Below, piece after piece: positions 27,001 to 36,914 of a DNA stretch of 64,000 bases. The notes beneath the pieces were generated by a model that was not told the origin of the DNA, searched no databases, and saw only the letters and a list, made by a program, of their open reading frames with translations. The stretch is from Streptomyces mirabilis (lineage in GTDB: Bacteria; Actinomycetota; Actinomycetes; Streptomycetales; Streptomycetaceae), in contig NZ_CP074102.1 in the NCBI RefSeq assembly GCF_018310535.1, forward strand, positions 7,378,001 through 7,442,000. Direction: 5' to 3'. The position numbers and the translations under genes were made by a program. Position 1 is the first letter of the stretch. Each line of letters opens with the position of its first letter.

Positions 27001-27636
27001 GTGTTCACCGGAATCGTCGAAGAGCTGGGTGAGGTCACCGCCGTCGAAATTCTCGACGACGCCTCCCGTTTCCGTCTGCGTGGCCCCGTTGTCACGCAGG
27101 GCGCACAGCACGGCGACTCCATCGCCGTGAACGGCGTCTGTCTCACGGTCGTCGAACACGAAGGCGACGAATTCACCGCCGACGTCATGGCCGAAACCCT
27201 GGACCGCTCCAGCCTCGGCGCGCTGACCGTCGGCTCCCGCGTCAACCTGGAACGCCCGATGGCCGTGGGCGAGCGCCTCGGCGGCCACATCGTCCAGGGT
27301 CACGTCGACGGCACGGGCACGGTCATCGAGCGCAAGCCGTCCGAGAACTGGGAGATCGTGAAGGTCTCCCTCCCCGCGGACCTCTCCCGCTACGTGGTCG
27401 AGAAGGGCTCCATCACCGTCGACGGCATCAGCCTGACGGTGGTCGACGCGGGCCCGGACTTCTTCACCGTCAGCCTCATCCCCACCACCCTCGACCTCAC
27501 CACGCTCGGCCACAAGCAGGCCGGCGACCCGGTCAACCTCGAGGTGGACGTCATCGCCAAGTACGTCGAGCGACTGCTCGGCGCTCGTGGCGAGCAGCCG
27601 GTCGCGCTGCCCGACACCCAGGGGAGCGGGCAGTGA
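27001..27636 (+). CDS. ribE: Riboflavin synthase alpha chain
   Basis: A 211-residue protein beginning MFTGIVEELGEV, the invariant start of riboflavin synthase, with two homologous lumazine-binding barrels (about 1-95 and 96-195). Each has its own NGVCLTV / DGISLTV motif. It dismutates two 6,7-dimethyl-8-ribityllumazine molecules into riboflavin and the pyrimidinedione. The GTG start lies 9 bases after AGGAGG. It is the first gene behind the FMN riboswitch and overlaps ribM by GTGA. Confidence 0.97.
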   Translation: MFTGIVEELGEVTAVEILDDASRFRLRGPVVTQGAQHGDSIAVNGVCLTVVEHEGDEFTADVMAETLDRSSLGALTVGSRVNLERPMAVGERLGGHIVQGHVDGTGTVIERKPSENWEIVKVSLPADLSRYVVEKGSITVDGISLTVVDAGPDFFTVSLIPTTLDLTTLGHKQAGDPVNLEVDVIAKYVERLLGARGEQPVALPDTQGSGQ

Positions 27637-28277
27637 ACTGGCTGAACTCCGAGGCGTTCACGCTCCTCGGACAGCACATCAAGTGGTCGGACATGATCGG
27701 CAACATCGTCGGTCTGATCGGCCTCGCGCTGGGCTGGCGGCGCTCCATATGGAGCTGGCCCGTCCAACTCCTGTCCGGCGTCATCCTCTTCGCGGCCTTC
27801 GCCAGCGGCCATCTCTCCGGCAGCGCCGGAAAGCAGGTCGTGGTCATCGTCGTTGCCCTGTGGGGCTGGTGGCAGTGGAACCGCGGTAAGGCGGAGGGCC
27901 AGGACGGTCACATCTCCGTACGGTTCGCCACCTGGCGCGAGCGCGCCTACATGGTGGGCGCCGCGGCCGTGGGCACCCTCGCGGTCAGCGGTCTGTTCCA
28001 CGCGTACCCGACCCTGTCCTGGGACCCCTGGCCGGACGCGTACATCTTCGTCGGCACGATCGTCGCCATGTACGCGCAGGCCCGCGGCATGGTCGAGTTC
28101 TGGTTCGCCTGGCTGCTGGTCGACGTGGTGGGCGTCCCGCTCAACTTCGCCAACGGCTACGCCTTCTCCGGTTTCGTCTACGTCGTCTACGGCGCGCTCG
28201 TCCTGTCGGGCATGCGCGACTGGTGGCTGCGCTCCCGCAAGGCCGGGCAGCCCGTCCTGGAAGGAGCCCCCGCATGA
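27633..28277 (+). CDS. ribM: Riboflavin transporter RibM (PnuC family)
   Basis: A 214-residue protein of about six to seven hydrophobic helices with PnuC-family features: [29 protein letters not shown], and a C-terminal helix near [10 protein letters not shown]. Members embedded in actinobacterial rib operons (RibM) facilitate riboflavin uptake rather than NMN. Start GTG overlaps the ribE stop, and its stop overlaps ribBA (ATGA), so it is translationally coupled on both sides and under FMN riboswitch control. Confidence 0.93.
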   Translation: MNWLNSEAFTLLGQHIKWSDMIGNIVGLIGLALGWRRSIWSWPVQLLSGVILFAAFASGHLSGSAGKQVVVIVVALWGWWQWNRGKAEGQDGHISVRFATWRERAYMVGAAAVGTLAVSGLFHAYPTLSWDPWPDAYIFVGTIVAMYAQARGMVEFWFAWLLVDVVGVPLNFANGYAFSGFVYVVYGALVLSGMRDWWLRSRKAGQPVLEGAPA

Positions 28278-29563
28278 CCACGGCACCCGTTTGGTACAGC
28301 ACCGACAACATCGAGGACTTCGCGCTCGACCCGGTCGAGAAGGCCATCGCCGACATCGCGGCGGGCCGACCGATCGTGGTCGTCGACGACGAGGACCGGG
28401 AGAACGAGGGCGACCTCGTGATCGCCGCCGAGAAGGCGACCCCCGAGATCATCGCCTTCATGATGAGCGAGTGCCGCGGGCTGATCTGCGCACCCATGGA
28501 GGGCGACGAACTCGACCGCCTCCAGCTCCCCCAAATGGTCGAGAACAACACCGAGTCGATGAAGACCGCGTTCACCGTCTCGGTGGACGCCTCCGCCGCC
28601 CACGGCGTGTCCACCGGCATCTCCGCGGCCGACCGCGCCACCACGCTGCGGCTGCTGGCCGGCGGCGAGGCCGAGGCGGGCGACTTCGTGCGCCCCGGCC
28701 ACATCTTCCCGCTGCGCGCCAAGCCCGGCGGCGTCCTCGTCCGCAACGGCCACACCGAGGCCGCGGTCGACCTCGCCCGGCTCGCGGGCCTGCGCCCGGC
28801 CGGCGCGATCGTCGAGATCGCCGGGGAGGACGGACGCATGCTCCGTCTGCCCGAACTCATCCCCTTCGCCCGCAAGCACGGCCTGACGATCATCTCCATC
28901 GAGGACCTGATCGCCTACCGCCGTACCGCGGAGCCCACGGTCCGCCGTGAGGCCAAGACACAACTGCCTACCGCCTTCGGCGAGTTCACGGCGTACGGCT
29001 ACCGCTCCACCGTCGACGGCGTCGAGCACGTCGCCCTCGTGCACGGCGAGATCGGCGACGGCGAGGACGTCCTCGTCCGTGTCCACTCCGAGTGCCTGAC
29101 CGGCGACATCTTCCACTCGCTGCGCTGCGACTGCGGCCCCCAGCTCCAGACCTCCATGGAGCGCATCCAGGCCGAGGGCCGGGGCGTCGTGGTCTACCTG
29201 CGTGGGCACGAGGGGCGCGGCATCGGCCTGCTGTCCAAGCTGCGCGCCTACGAGCTCCAGGAGCGCGGCCGCGACACCCTCGACGCCAACCTGGAACTCG
29301 GCCTGCCCGCCGACGCCCGGGACTACGGCGCGAGCGCGCAGATCCTGGAGGACCTCGGCGTCCACAGCCTGCGCCTGCTGACCAACAACCCCGACAAGAC
29401 CGACGCGCTCGTCCGGCACGGCCTCAAGGTCACGCGCCGGGAGCCGATGCCCGTACAGGCGGGCGAGCACAACCTCCGCTACCTGCGCACCAAGCGGGAC
29501 CGGATGGGTCACGACCTGCCCTGGCTCGACACGGCCACCGTGTCCGCCTGCGGCAACCAGTAA
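28274..29563 (+). CDS. ribBA: Bifunctional DHBP synthase / GTP cyclohydrolase II
   Basis: About 429 residues from ATG 28274. The N-terminal RibB half (to about 215) has [19 protein letters not shown] and the [14 protein letters not shown] motifs and makes 3,4-dihydroxy-2-butanone 4-phosphate from ribulose 5-phosphate. The C-terminal RibA half has the zinc cysteines in [18 protein letters not shown] and [13 protein letters not shown], and opens GTP. Both active sites look intact. It is translationally coupled to ribM. Confidence 0.96.
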   Translation: MTTAPVWYSTDNIEDFALDPVEKAIADIAAGRPIVVVDDEDRENEGDLVIAAEKATPEIIAFMMSECRGLICAPMEGDELDRLQLPQMVENNTESMKTAFTVSVDASAAHGVSTGISAADRATTLRLLAGGEAEAGDFVRPGHIFPLRAKPGGVLVRNGHTEAAVDLARLAGLRPAGAIVEIAGEDGRMLRLPELIPFARKHGLTIISIEDLIAYRRTAEPTVRREAKTQLPTAFGEFTAYGYRSTVDGVEHVALVHGEIGDGEDVLVRVHSECLTGDIFHSLRCDCGPQLQTSMERIQAEGRGVVVYLRGHEGRGIGLLSKLRAYELQERGRDTLDANLELGLPADARDYGASAQILEDLGVHSLRLLTNNPDKTDALVRHGLKVTRREPMPVQAGEHNLRYLRTKRDRMGHDLPWLDTATVSACGNQ

Positions 29564-29585
29564 CAAGAAAGCACTGAGGAGAGAC

Positions 29586-30071
29586 GTGAGCGGCAAGGGT
29601 GCACCTGAACTGTCCGTACGCAACTGCGGCGACCTGCGCGTCGCGGTCATCGCGGCACAGTGGCACGAAAAGGTGATGGACGGCCTCGTCAACGGCGCGC
29701 TGCGCGCCCTGCACGAGCTCGGGATCGACGAGCCGACCCTGCTCAGGGTCCCCGGCAGCTTCGAACTGCCCGTCGTCGCCAAGGTCCTCGCGGGCCGCGG
29801 CTACGACGCGATCGTCGCGCTCGGCGTCGTCATCCGCGGCGGTACCCCGCATTTCGAATACGTGTGCCAGGGCGTCACCCAGGGCCTCACCCAGGTCTCC
29901 ATCGACACCGGCGTCCCCATCGGCTTCGGCGTGCTGACCTGCGACACCGAGGAACAGGCCCTCGACCGTGCGGGCATCGAGGGCTCCAACGAGGACAAGG
30001 GGCACGAGGCGGTGACGGCCGCCGTGGCGACCGCGGCCACACTGCGCTCAGTATCCGAACCCTGGCACTGA
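29586..30071 (+). CDS. ribH: 6,7-dimethyl-8-ribityllumazine synthase
   Basis: A 161-residue lumazine synthase with [53 protein letters not shown] (catalytic His in the PHF segment) and [18 protein letters not shown]. It condenses the RibA-derived pyrimidine with DHBP, feeding RibE. Icosahedral or pentameric assembly is usual. GTG start with GAGGAGAG upstream, 22 bases after ribBA. Confidence 0.96.
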   Translation: MSGKGAPELSVRNCGDLRVAVIAAQWHEKVMDGLVNGALRALHELGIDEPTLLRVPGSFELPVVAKVLAGRGYDAIVALGVVIRGGTPHFEYVCQGVTQGLTQVSIDTGVPIGFGVLTCDTEEQALDRAGIEGSNEDKGHEAVTAAVATAATLRSVSEPWH

Positions 30072-30105
30072 GGCAGGGACGGTAGCGCGTAGGGTGGGCA
30101 GCATC

Positions 30106-30378
30106 ATGTCCAAGAAGACGTTCGAGGAGCTCTTCACCGAGCTCCAGCACAAGGCCGCCACCGGCGATCCCGCCACTTCGCGTACCGCCGAACTTGTCGG
30201 CAAGGGCGTCCATGCCATCGGCAAGAAGGTCGTCGAAGAGGCCGCCGAGGTCTGGATGGCCGCCGAGTACGAGGGCAAGGACGCCGCCGCCGAGGAGATC
30301 TCGCAGCTCCTCTACCACGTTCAGGTGATGATGGTGGCGCGTGGGATCTCCCTCGACGACGTGTACGCCCATCTCTGA
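30106..30378 (+). CDS. hisE: Phosphoribosyl-ATP pyrophosphohydrolase
   Basis: A 90-residue protein starting at ATG 30106 (an upstream in-frame GTG adds four residues with no better start site). The all-alpha NTP-pyrophosphatase motif is present as [15 protein letters not shown] and [13 protein letters not shown], the Glu/Asp residues binding Mg2+. It carries out step two of histidine biosynthesis and is encoded just upstream of hisG, which performs step one. Confidence 0.95.
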   Translation: MSKKTFEELFTELQHKAATGDPATSRTAELVGKGVHAIGKKVVEEAAEVWMAAEYEGKDAAAEEISQLLYHVQVMMVARGISLDDVYAHL

Positions 30379-30435
30379 GCCGTAAACCCCGCAATCCCGT
30401 ACGTTTCGTACGCACGAACGAAGGAAGCCGACCTC

Positions 30436-31293
30436 ATGCTGCGCATCGCCGTCCCCAACAAGGGTTCCCTGTCAGGCCCTGCGGCGGAGATGCTGCATGA
30501 GGCCGGCTACCAGCAGCGCCGGGAGTCCAAGGAACTGCGCATCGTCGACCCGGGCAACGAGGTCGAGTTCTTCTACCTCCGCCCCCGCGACATCGCGATC
30601 TACGTCTCCTCCGGCCGCCTCGACATCGGCATCACCGGCCGCGACCTGCTCATCGACTCGGGCGCCAACGCGGAGGAGATCCTCCCGCTCGGCTTCGCCC
30701 GCTCGACGTTCCGCTTCGCCACCAAGCCCGGCACCGCCAAGGGCATCGAGGACCTCGGCGGCATGACGGTCGCCACCTCCTACGAGGGCATCGTGGCCAA
30801 GCACCTCGCCGACAGCGGCATCGACGCCTCCGTCGTCCACCTCGACGGCGCCGTCGAGACCGCGATCGAACTCGGTGTCGCCGAGGTCATCGCGGACGTC
30901 GTCGAGACCGGCACCTCGCTGCGCAACGCGGGCCTCGAGGTCTTCGGCGACCCGATCATGAAGTCCGAGGCCGTCGTCATCCGCCGCGTCGGGGCCGACG
31001 CCTCCGAGGAGGCCGAGCCCAAGGTGCAGCAGTTCCTGCGCCGCCTCCAGGGCGTCCTGGTCGCACGGACGTACGTGATGATGGACTACGACTGCCGCGC
31101 CGAGCACCTGGAGAAGGCCGTCGCCCTCACGCCCGGCCTGGAGTCGCCGACCATCTCCCCGCTGCACAACGAGGGCTGGGTCGCCGTCCGTGCCATGGTG
31201 CCCGCCAAGGAGGCCCAGCAGATCATGGACGACCTGTACGCGCTCGGCGCGCGGGCCATCCTGACCACGGCCATCCACGCCTGCCGCCTCTGA
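30436..31293 (+). CDS. hisG: ATP phosphoribosyltransferase (long form)
   Basis: A 285-residue long-form HisG: catalytic domains I-II (LRIAVPNKGSLSGPAAEML, SGRLDIGITGRDLL, and the PRPP-binding DVVETGTSLRNAGL). A C-terminal ACT-like regulatory domain (from about 215) mediates histidine feedback. It catalyses the first committed step of histidine biosynthesis. GAAGGAAG precedes the ATG, 57 bases after hisE. Confidence 0.96.
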   Translation: MLRIAVPNKGSLSGPAAEMLHEAGYQQRRESKELRIVDPGNEVEFFYLRPRDIAIYVSSGRLDIGITGRDLLIDSGANAEEILPLGFARSTFRFATKPGTAKGIEDLGGMTVATSYEGIVAKHLADSGIDASVVHLDGAVETAIELGVAEVIADVVETGTSLRNAGLEVFGDPIMKSEAVVIRRVGADASEEAEPKVQQFLRRLQGVLVARTYVMMDYDCRAEHLEKAVALTPGLESPTISPLHNEGWVAVRAMVPAKEAQQIMDDLYALGARAILTTAIHACRL

Positions 31294-31310
31294 GGACCCC
31301 GACCGAAGCC

Positions 31311-31766
31311 ATGCCCGACCTTCCCACGCTCCCCGTCACGTTCCGGCCGTCCCTCACCCGGGCCGTGCTGCTCACCGCGGGCGTCGCGATCTTCGTCGTC
31401 ATAGCGACGGTCGCGATGCTCCTCGAACAGCTCAGCCCGGGGGAGAAGCTCAGCTTCGTCTTCATCGGCGCGCTGCTCTTCGGTGTCCTGCTGATGCTCT
31501 CGCGGCCCAAGGTCGTCGCCGACGAGACCGGCGTCACCGTGGTGAACATCACCAGCAGGCGACACCTGGAGTGGGCGGAGATCCTCCAGGTCAACCTGCG
31601 CCCCGGCGACCCCTGGGTGTTCCTGAACCTGAGCGACGGCACCAGCCTGCCCGCGCTCGGCATCCAGCCGGGCATCGCCAAACAGCGCGCGATCGAGGAC
31701 GCCCGCGCCCTGCGAGCGCTCGCCGAGGCCCGCTCCATCGGCGATCCGGAGCAACATCACGGCTGA
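31311..31766 (+). CDS. PH domain-containing membrane protein
   Basis: A 151-residue protein with two closely spaced hydrophobic segments (about 18-38 and 46-62), then a bacterial PH domain (about 65-140) with ADETGVTVVNITSRRHLEWA. This architecture is common in actinobacteria next to hisG. The function is unknown; the C-terminal domain should face the cytoplasm. It is 17 bases downstream of hisG and probably the last gene of the rib-his transcript. Confidence 0.8.
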   Translation: MPDLPTLPVTFRPSLTRAVLLTAGVAIFVVIATVAMLLEQLSPGEKLSFVFIGALLFGVLLMLSRPKVVADETGVTVVNITSRRHLEWAEILQVNLRPGDPWVFLNLSDGTSLPALGIQPGIAKQRAIEDARALRALAEARSIGDPEQHHG

Positions 31767-31816
31767 CTCTCGGCCTTCCACCCTGCCGAACGGGCCCATG
31801 TCTTGATTAATCTGTT

Positions 31817-31845
31817 GGCGGAGGCGTTTTCGTTGCGCCTCCGCC
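31817..31845 (+). terminator. Terminator at the end of the rib-his operon
   Basis: A perfect 10-bp stem GGCGGAGGCG (31817-31826) / CGCCTCCGCC (31836-31845) with a 9-base T-rich loop, 50 bases after the PH-domain gene. Confidence 0.75.
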
Positions 31846-31969
31846 ACTGATGTTGCACGTGGTGACTCAGAGGCCCCCTGCTACCCGAGGAGTGACTCCC
31901 TCCAGCGATGGACGGATCGTCCTGTAGTACCTGCGCCGCCCCCTCCCGACATATCGAGGCGGCGGCATC

Positions 31970-33304
31970 ATGACCATCCCCCTGCTGCTCCTTGGGGCGG
32001 CGTTCCTGCTGATTCTCGCCAACGGCTTCTTCGTGGCGGCCGAGTTCGGCCTTGTCACGGTCGAGCGGCCCGACGCCGAGAAGGCGGCGGCCGAAGGCGA
32101 CCGACGGGCCGGTACGGTCGTCGAATCGCTCAAGGAGCTGTCCTTCCAGCTCTCCGGCACCCAGCTCGGCATCACCATCACCTCGCTCGTCGTCGGCATG
32201 CTCGCCGAACCCGCGCTCGCCGAACTGCTGCACGGACCCTTCACCGCGCTCGGCGTGCCCGAGGGCGCCGTGTCCGGTGTCGCCGTGGTGGTCGGCATGC
32301 TGCTCGCCGCGGCCGTGCAGATGGTGATCGGCGAACTCGTACCCAAGAACTGGGCGGTCTCCAAGCCGCTTCAGGTCGCCCGCTTCGTCGCGGGCCCGCA
32401 GCACGTCTTCTCCCGCCTCTTCCGGCCGGTGATCGCCGCGCTCAACACGGTCGCCAACCGGCTCGTACGGGCCCTGGGCGTCGAACCCGCCGAGGAGCTG
32501 GCCTCCGCCCGTACCCCCGGCGAGCTCGTCTCCCTGGCCCGGCACTCGGCCCAGGCCGGCGCGCTGGAGCAGGACACCGCCGATCTCTTCGTGCGGACCA
32601 TCTCGCTCGCCGACCTGACCGCGCAGCACGTCATGACCCCGCGGGTACGGGTCAGCGCCCTCCAGTCCTCCGCCACGGCCGAGGACGTCGTCAACCTCAC
32701 CCGCGCCACCGGCCTCTCCCGCTTCCCCGTCTACCGGGAGCGGATCGACGAGATCGTCGGCATGGCGCACCTCAAGGACGCCCTGGCGATCCCCTCCCAG
32801 GACCGGCTGCGCACCCCCGTCGGCCGGATCGCCCAGGCCCCGCTGCTCGTCCCGGAGACACTGCCCGTGCAGCCCCTGCTCGAACAGCTGCGCAACCAGC
32901 AGCCGATCGCCGTCGTCGTCGACGAGTACGGCGGTACGGCGGGCGTGGTCACCCTGGAGGACATCGTCGAGGAACTCGTCGGCGAGGTCCGCGACGAGCA
33001 CGACGCCAAGGACCTGCCGGAGCTCGCCGCCGTGCCGCCCGAGGACGGGCGGCCCGCCTGGGACGCGGACGGCAGCTGTCGGGTCGACGTCCTGCAGCGC
33101 ATAGGCCTCGACGTGCCCGAGGGCCCGTACGAGACCGTCGCGGGCCTCGTCGCCGATCTGCTCGGCCGGATCCCGGCCCCCGGCGACAAGGCCGAACTGC
33201 CCGGCTGGCGTCTGTCGGTACGCCAGGTCGGGCACTACCGGGCCGAACGGGTCCGGCTGGTCAGGACCGCCGACGCGGTTGCCGCGCCGGAGGCCGTCCG
33301 ATGA
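31970..33304 (+). CDS. CNNM/hemolysin C family membrane protein with CBS domains (1)
   Basis: A 444-residue protein: an N-terminal DUF21/CNNM transmembrane domain with LLILANGFFVAAEFGLVTVERP and MVIGELVPKNWAVSKP. Two CBS domains follow (about 215-335, VMTPRVRVSALQ, IVGMAHLKDAL), then a CorC_HlyC domain at the C-terminus. Characterised relatives transport or regulate Mg2+ or Co2+; the old name hemolysin is misleading. It is translationally coupled to a shorter paralogue. Confidence 0.88.
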   Translation: MTIPLLLLGAAFLLILANGFFVAAEFGLVTVERPDAEKAAAEGDRRAGTVVESLKELSFQLSGTQLGITITSLVVGMLAEPALAELLHGPFTALGVPEGAVSGVAVVVGMLLAAAVQMVIGELVPKNWAVSKPLQVARFVAGPQHVFSRLFRPVIAALNTVANRLVRALGVEPAEELASARTPGELVSLARHSAQAGALEQDTADLFVRTISLADLTAQHVMTPRVRVSALQSSATAEDVVNLTRATGLSRFPVYRERIDEIVGMAHLKDALAIPSQDRLRTPVGRIAQAPLLVPETLPVQPLLEQLRNQQPIAVVVDEYGGTAGVVTLEDIVEELVGEVRDEHDAKDLPELAAVPPEDGRPAWDADGSCRVDVLQRIGLDVPEGPYETVAGLVADLLGRIPAPGDKAELPGWRLSVRQVGHYRAERVRLVRTADAVAAPEAVR

Positions 33305-34398
33305 GCGTGCTCCAACTCCTGTTCGCCGTGTTGCTGGTGCTCGCCAACGGGTTCTTCGTCGGCGCCGAGTTCGCGCTCGTCTCCGTGCGGCGCAGTCAGA
33401 TCGAACCCCTCGAGTCCGCGCGGGCCCGTCAGGTCCTGTACGGCCTGGAGCGGTTGCCGCAGATGATGGCGGCGGCCCAGTTCGGCATTACCATCTGCTC
33501 CTTGACGCTCGGCGCGGTGGCCGAACCGACGGTCGCCCACCTGCTGGAGCCCGTCTTCGAGGCGGTGCACCTCCCCGAAGGGGTGATCCACCCCCTCGGA
33601 TACGTCATCGCGCTCGCCCTCGTCGTCTTCTTCCACCTCGTCATCGGCGAGATGGTCCCGAAGAACCTGGCGATGGCCGCGCCCGAGAAGACGGCACTGT
33701 GGCTGAGCCCCGGCCTGGTGGCCTTCGCGCGCCTGTGCCGTCCCGTCACCGTCGCCCTGGGCGCATGCGCCCGCCTCATCCTGAGACTCTTCCGGGTCGA
33801 ACCCAAGGACGAGGTCGAGGCGGTCTTCACGAGCGAGCAGCTCAACCGGCTCGTCGAGGACTCCGGTCAGGCGGGCCTGCTGGACCCCGAGGAGCAGGAA
33901 CGCCTCGAAGACGCCCTGGAACTGGGCTCCCGCCCGGTCACCGACGTCCTCCTGAACCACGACTCCCTGGTCACCGTCGGCCCCTCCGTCACTCCCGGCC
34001 AGGTCGTCGCGCTCACCGCCCGCACCGGGTACTCCCGGTTCCCGGTGGTCGCGGAGAACGGCGCCTTCATGGGCTATCTCCATGTGAAGGACGTACTCGA
34101 CCTGGAGGAGTCCGAACGGGCGGTTCCCCAGCACCTGTGGCGGCACATGACCACCCTGAGCTCCGAACTCCCGCTGGACGACGCCCTGACCGTGATGCGC
34201 CGCGCCGCGACGCACCTCGCGCAGGTCGCGGACGCGTCGGGGAAGGTTCTGGGTCTTGTCGCGCTGGAGGACGTCCTGGAGCTCCTGGTCGGAGAGGTGC
34301 GCGACCCGGCCCATCGGGACGTCGGCGCTGCCGCTGTGGCCACGCCGCTCACGGAACCCCGCCTCAGAGAGACCCCGGAGCAGGCCCTGGCAACCTGA
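33301..34398 (+). CDS. CNNM/hemolysin C family membrane protein with CBS domains (2)
   Basis: A 365-residue paralogue of the preceding gene, sharing its stop-start overlap (ATGA). The DUF21 transmembrane domain (LVLANGFFVGAEFALVSVRR, HLVIGEMVPKNLAMAAP) and CBS pair (VLLNHDSLVTV; MGYLHVKDVLDLE) are present. The C-terminal CorC_HlyC domain is absent or vestigial, which explains the shorter length. The two proteins probably form a heteromeric membrane complex. Confidence 0.87.
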   Translation: MSVLQLLFAVLLVLANGFFVGAEFALVSVRRSQIEPLESARARQVLYGLERLPQMMAAAQFGITICSLTLGAVAEPTVAHLLEPVFEAVHLPEGVIHPLGYVIALALVVFFHLVIGEMVPKNLAMAAPEKTALWLSPGLVAFARLCRPVTVALGACARLILRLFRVEPKDEVEAVFTSEQLNRLVEDSGQAGLLDPEEQERLEDALELGSRPVTDVLLNHDSLVTVGPSVTPGQVVALTARTGYSRFPVVAENGAFMGYLHVKDVLDLEESERAVPQHLWRHMTTLSSELPLDDALTVMRRAATHLAQVADASGKVLGLVALEDVLELLVGEVRDPAHRDVGAAAVATPLTEPRLRETPEQALAT

Positions 34399-34405
34399 CG
34401 CCACC

Positions 34406-34437
34406 GTGTGGGGAGCTGCTCGCGCAGCTCCCCACAC
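34406..34437 (+). terminator. Strong terminator after the CNNM operon
   Basis: A perfect 14-bp stem (34406-34419 with 34424-34437) and TCGC tetraloop, 7 bases after the stop. Confidence 0.8.
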
Positions 34438-34692
34438 CCCCCGAGCGGGGCTACGCCCCGATTCCCCCTACGCCTGGTTGTTCGACTACGGGCCGGCGCG
34501 GGTTGCTCGCGCAGTTCCCCGAGCCCCTGAGAGCCTCGGCGCATCCGGCGTTCGAGGCCGAGGCCGATGCCCCACCCACCCCGTCAACCCTCCCACCCGG
34601 GCCGGCCCCGGCGTTCAGACCGATGAGGGGGTCTGGGGGCGTAGCCCCCAGGGATGGGAAGGGGTAGGGGCGGCGAGGACGAGGGACGTTGG
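34438..34692. repeat. Repeat-rich intergenic region between convergent genes
   Basis: Contains several short GC hairpins (34446-34460; CTGGGGGC-GTA-GCCCCCAG at 34633-34651, probably the terminator for the AAA+ gene). A copy of the dispersed GCTCGCGCAGTTCCCCG element lies near 34502-34525, recurring at 4757, 52400 and 57690. No gene seen. Confidence 0.55.
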
Positions 34693-36558
34693 TTACATTG
34701 CTGACGGGTCCTGGGGGCCCCGGCCCGACAGCACCTCCCCGTACGCCTGCATAAGGTCCGGCAGCCGGAGTGTCGACAAGTCGTCGCGGGAGGGCGTGTT
34801 CGGGTAACCGGAGAGACGGAGGTCCCGGTACGCGCAGCTCTTCTCGTACAGGGTCCGCAGGAACCGGCCGTTGCCGAGTTCGTCGATCCAGCCCTGATCG
34901 ACCACATGCCCGGCGATGGAGCGCAGCTCGTCGAGCGCCTCCTCGTCCCAGATGTCACCGTTCTCGGCGGCGAGCACCTCACCGATGGAGGTGAGTTCCA
35001 GGGGGCGGTAGGAGGGGAAGTCGACTCGGGTGGTGAAGCGCGAGGAGAGGCCGGGGTTGGCGGCCAGGAGGCGGTCCATGCCCTCTGGGTAGCCGGCGAG
35101 GATGACGACGAGGTGGTCGCGGTTGTCCTCGGCCCGCTTCAGTAGCACCTGCAGCGCCTCGTCCCCGTACGCGTCCCCCTTGCCGTAGCCCGAGTTCGAC
35201 AGCGCGTACGCCTCGTCCACGAAGAGGACCCCGCCGATCGCCGAGTCGATCAGTTCGTTGGCCTTGACGGCGGTCTGGCCCAGGTACTCGCCCACAAGAT
35301 CCGCCCGCTGCGCCTCCACGAGGTGGTCACCGCCGAGCAGACCGAGCGCGTAGAAGACCCGTCCGAGAATGCGAGCCACCGTGGTCTTGCCGGTGCCCGA
35401 GGGGCCGGAGAAGACGAAATGGCGCTTCGGCGGCTGGACGGGCAGGCCCTGTCCGGCCCGCAGTCGCGCCATGTTCAGCTGCGCCGACAACGCTTTGACC
35501 TGCCGCTTCACCGGCTCCAGCCCGACCATGCGCTCCAGTTCGGCGAGCGCTTCGTCAAGTAAGGCGGGGTCGGTCGGCCCGGCCGGCAACGGTTGCGCCG
35601 GCACCACTGCCTTCTCGCGCACCACGTCGGTCTCCGGCGGCAACGCGCCCGGCGGGAGAGGATCGGGCTCCGAGAGTTTCAGGTCGCGGCCCTCGGCGCC
35701 GAAGAGCGGATCGATCCCGTCGGGGCCGTCCATGACGTCCTGCCCGACCCCGGCGAGGGTGATCGCCGCGAGGTCGGCGGCGGCATCGTCGTACCCGTCG
35801 CCCTCCGAGATCGCGGCCAACCGGGCCGAGGTGTCCATGAAGGCCGGGTCGACACGGTGCACCGCCCGGTACAAGGGCAGCGCGGCGGCCGACCGCCCGG
35901 TGCCCTCGTGGGCCCGCGCGAGCCAGTACCGCAGCTCCTTGCGCTGAGGCTGCTCGCTGCGACAGCGCATCAGCGCGGAGGACAGGAGCGGCTCCGCCTG
36001 GCCGAACATCTCCAGGCGGACCCGGGCCATGCCGCCGAAGAGGCCGGCCTCTATGCCCAGCATGGGGTCGTCGATCAGCGGATCCGTGTGCCTGACCAGC
36101 TGTTCCCAGTCCTTGACCAGATAGGCCCGGCAGGCGTGCAGAAACCGCACCTGATGATCGGCGTCGACCGGCGGCAGCCCCGCGAGCGCCCGGTCCAGCT
36201 CGGGCACATGGCGGCCGTCCAGCCAGTGCGAGGCGTGCGCGAGCAGCAGATCACGCGGGCTCTCCAGCACCGGCTGCACCCACCAGCCCAGCCAGTACCA
36301 GGAGTTGAGCGTGCGCCGGTGCCGCGAGCGCTGCTCACCGAAGCGGTCCCGGTGCCGGAACATCCGCAGCAGCGCGGTCGTCGTGTCCACCCGCAGCGCG
36401 TGCAGTCCGAGCCAGCCGTCCGCCATGCCCGGGTCCATCCGGACCGCGGTGCGGAACTCCTCCTCCGCCTGCGGATAGGCGCCCATGGTGTAGGCGTCCA
36501 CACCTCGCATCCAGGCGAGGTCGGCCGGGGCCTCCGGGCCCTGCATGCCGAAGTCCAT
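34693..36558 (-). CDS. EccA-like AAA+ ATPase (CbxX/CfqX family) with N-terminal TPR region
   Basis: About 621 residues from ATG 36558 (GGGGGA just upstream); the frame is open further but that stretch looks non-coding. The N-terminal 330 residues are helical TPR-like (MRGVDAYTMGAYPQAEEEFR). A C-terminal CbxX/CfqX AAA+ module follows with Walker A GPSGTGKTTVARIL, Walker B GGVLFVDEAYAL, and the sensor region ILAGYPEGMDRLL plus SSRFTTRVDFPSY. The layout and size match EccA of type VII secretion systems. No other ESX gene is in the window, so the partner is unknown. The promoter lies about 360 bases upstream with a structured leader. Confidence 0.85.
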   Translation of the reverse strand: MDFGMQGPEAPADLAWMRGVDAYTMGAYPQAEEEFRTAVRMDPGMADGWLGLHALRVDTTTALLRMFRHRDRFGEQRSRHRRTLNSWYWLGWWVQPVLESPRDLLLAHASHWLDGRHVPELDRALAGLPPVDADHQVRFLHACRAYLVKDWEQLVRHTDPLIDDPMLGIEAGLFGGMARVRLEMFGQAEPLLSSALMRCRSEQPQRKELRYWLARAHEGTGRSAAALPLYRAVHRVDPAFMDTSARLAAISEGDGYDDAAADLAAITLAGVGQDVMDGPDGIDPLFGAEGRDLKLSEPDPLPPGALPPETDVVREKAVVPAQPLPAGPTDPALLDEALAELERMVGLEPVKRQVKALSAQLNMARLRAGQGLPVQPPKRHFVFSGPSGTGKTTVARILGRVFYALGLLGGDHLVEAQRADLVGEYLGQTAVKANELIDSAIGGVLFVDEAYALSNSGYGKGDAYGDEALQVLLKRAEDNRDHLVVILAGYPEGMDRLLAANPGLSSRFTTRVDFPSYRPLELTSIGEVLAAENGDIWDEEALDELRSIAGHVVDQGWIDELGNGRFLRTLYEKSCAYRDLRLSGYPNTPSRDDLSTLRLPDLMQAYGEVLSGRGPQDPSAM

Positions 36559-36842
36559 CACGTCCCCCACAAACCGTGCCCCCGATGGTTCTCCGAACGG
36601 GCCGGTGCCCGTCGGCAGCTTTGGTCGAACCCCTGTGCCGCGGACGGGAGTTGCACCGGTGCGCAGAGCAGCCGTCCGAAGGTCGCACCGAGAGGCATCG
36701 TACCTGCGGTTCATGGGCGTGCCGAAGGGTGCCGCACGCCCCGTTCCACGAGGTGGGAGCAGATGGGGCGCACTTGACTCGGTGACCGAGGGTGAGCGGA
36801 TCGCGGCGCGGAGCGCCCGAAAAGAGAGGGTGTGGGCAGAAC

Positions 36843-36910
36843 GAAGCCCCCGATCACGGGGGAACAACCGGGGGCTTCGCGACTGCGGGCGGCTTCGAAA
36901 GGCCGCACAT
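36843..36910 (-). ncRNA. Possible small RNA or attenuator leader upstream of the AAA+ gene
   Basis: On the minus strand, just after a strong promoter, two hairpins follow in succession: one around GCGGC..GCCGC (36906-36889) and a 9-bp stem GAAGCCCCC..GGGGGCTTC (36878-36843) that looks like a terminator. The product would be about 65-70 nt. It may be an independent sRNA or a transcription attenuator in the eccA-like leader. Confidence 0.4.
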
Positions 36911-36914
36911 TCAG

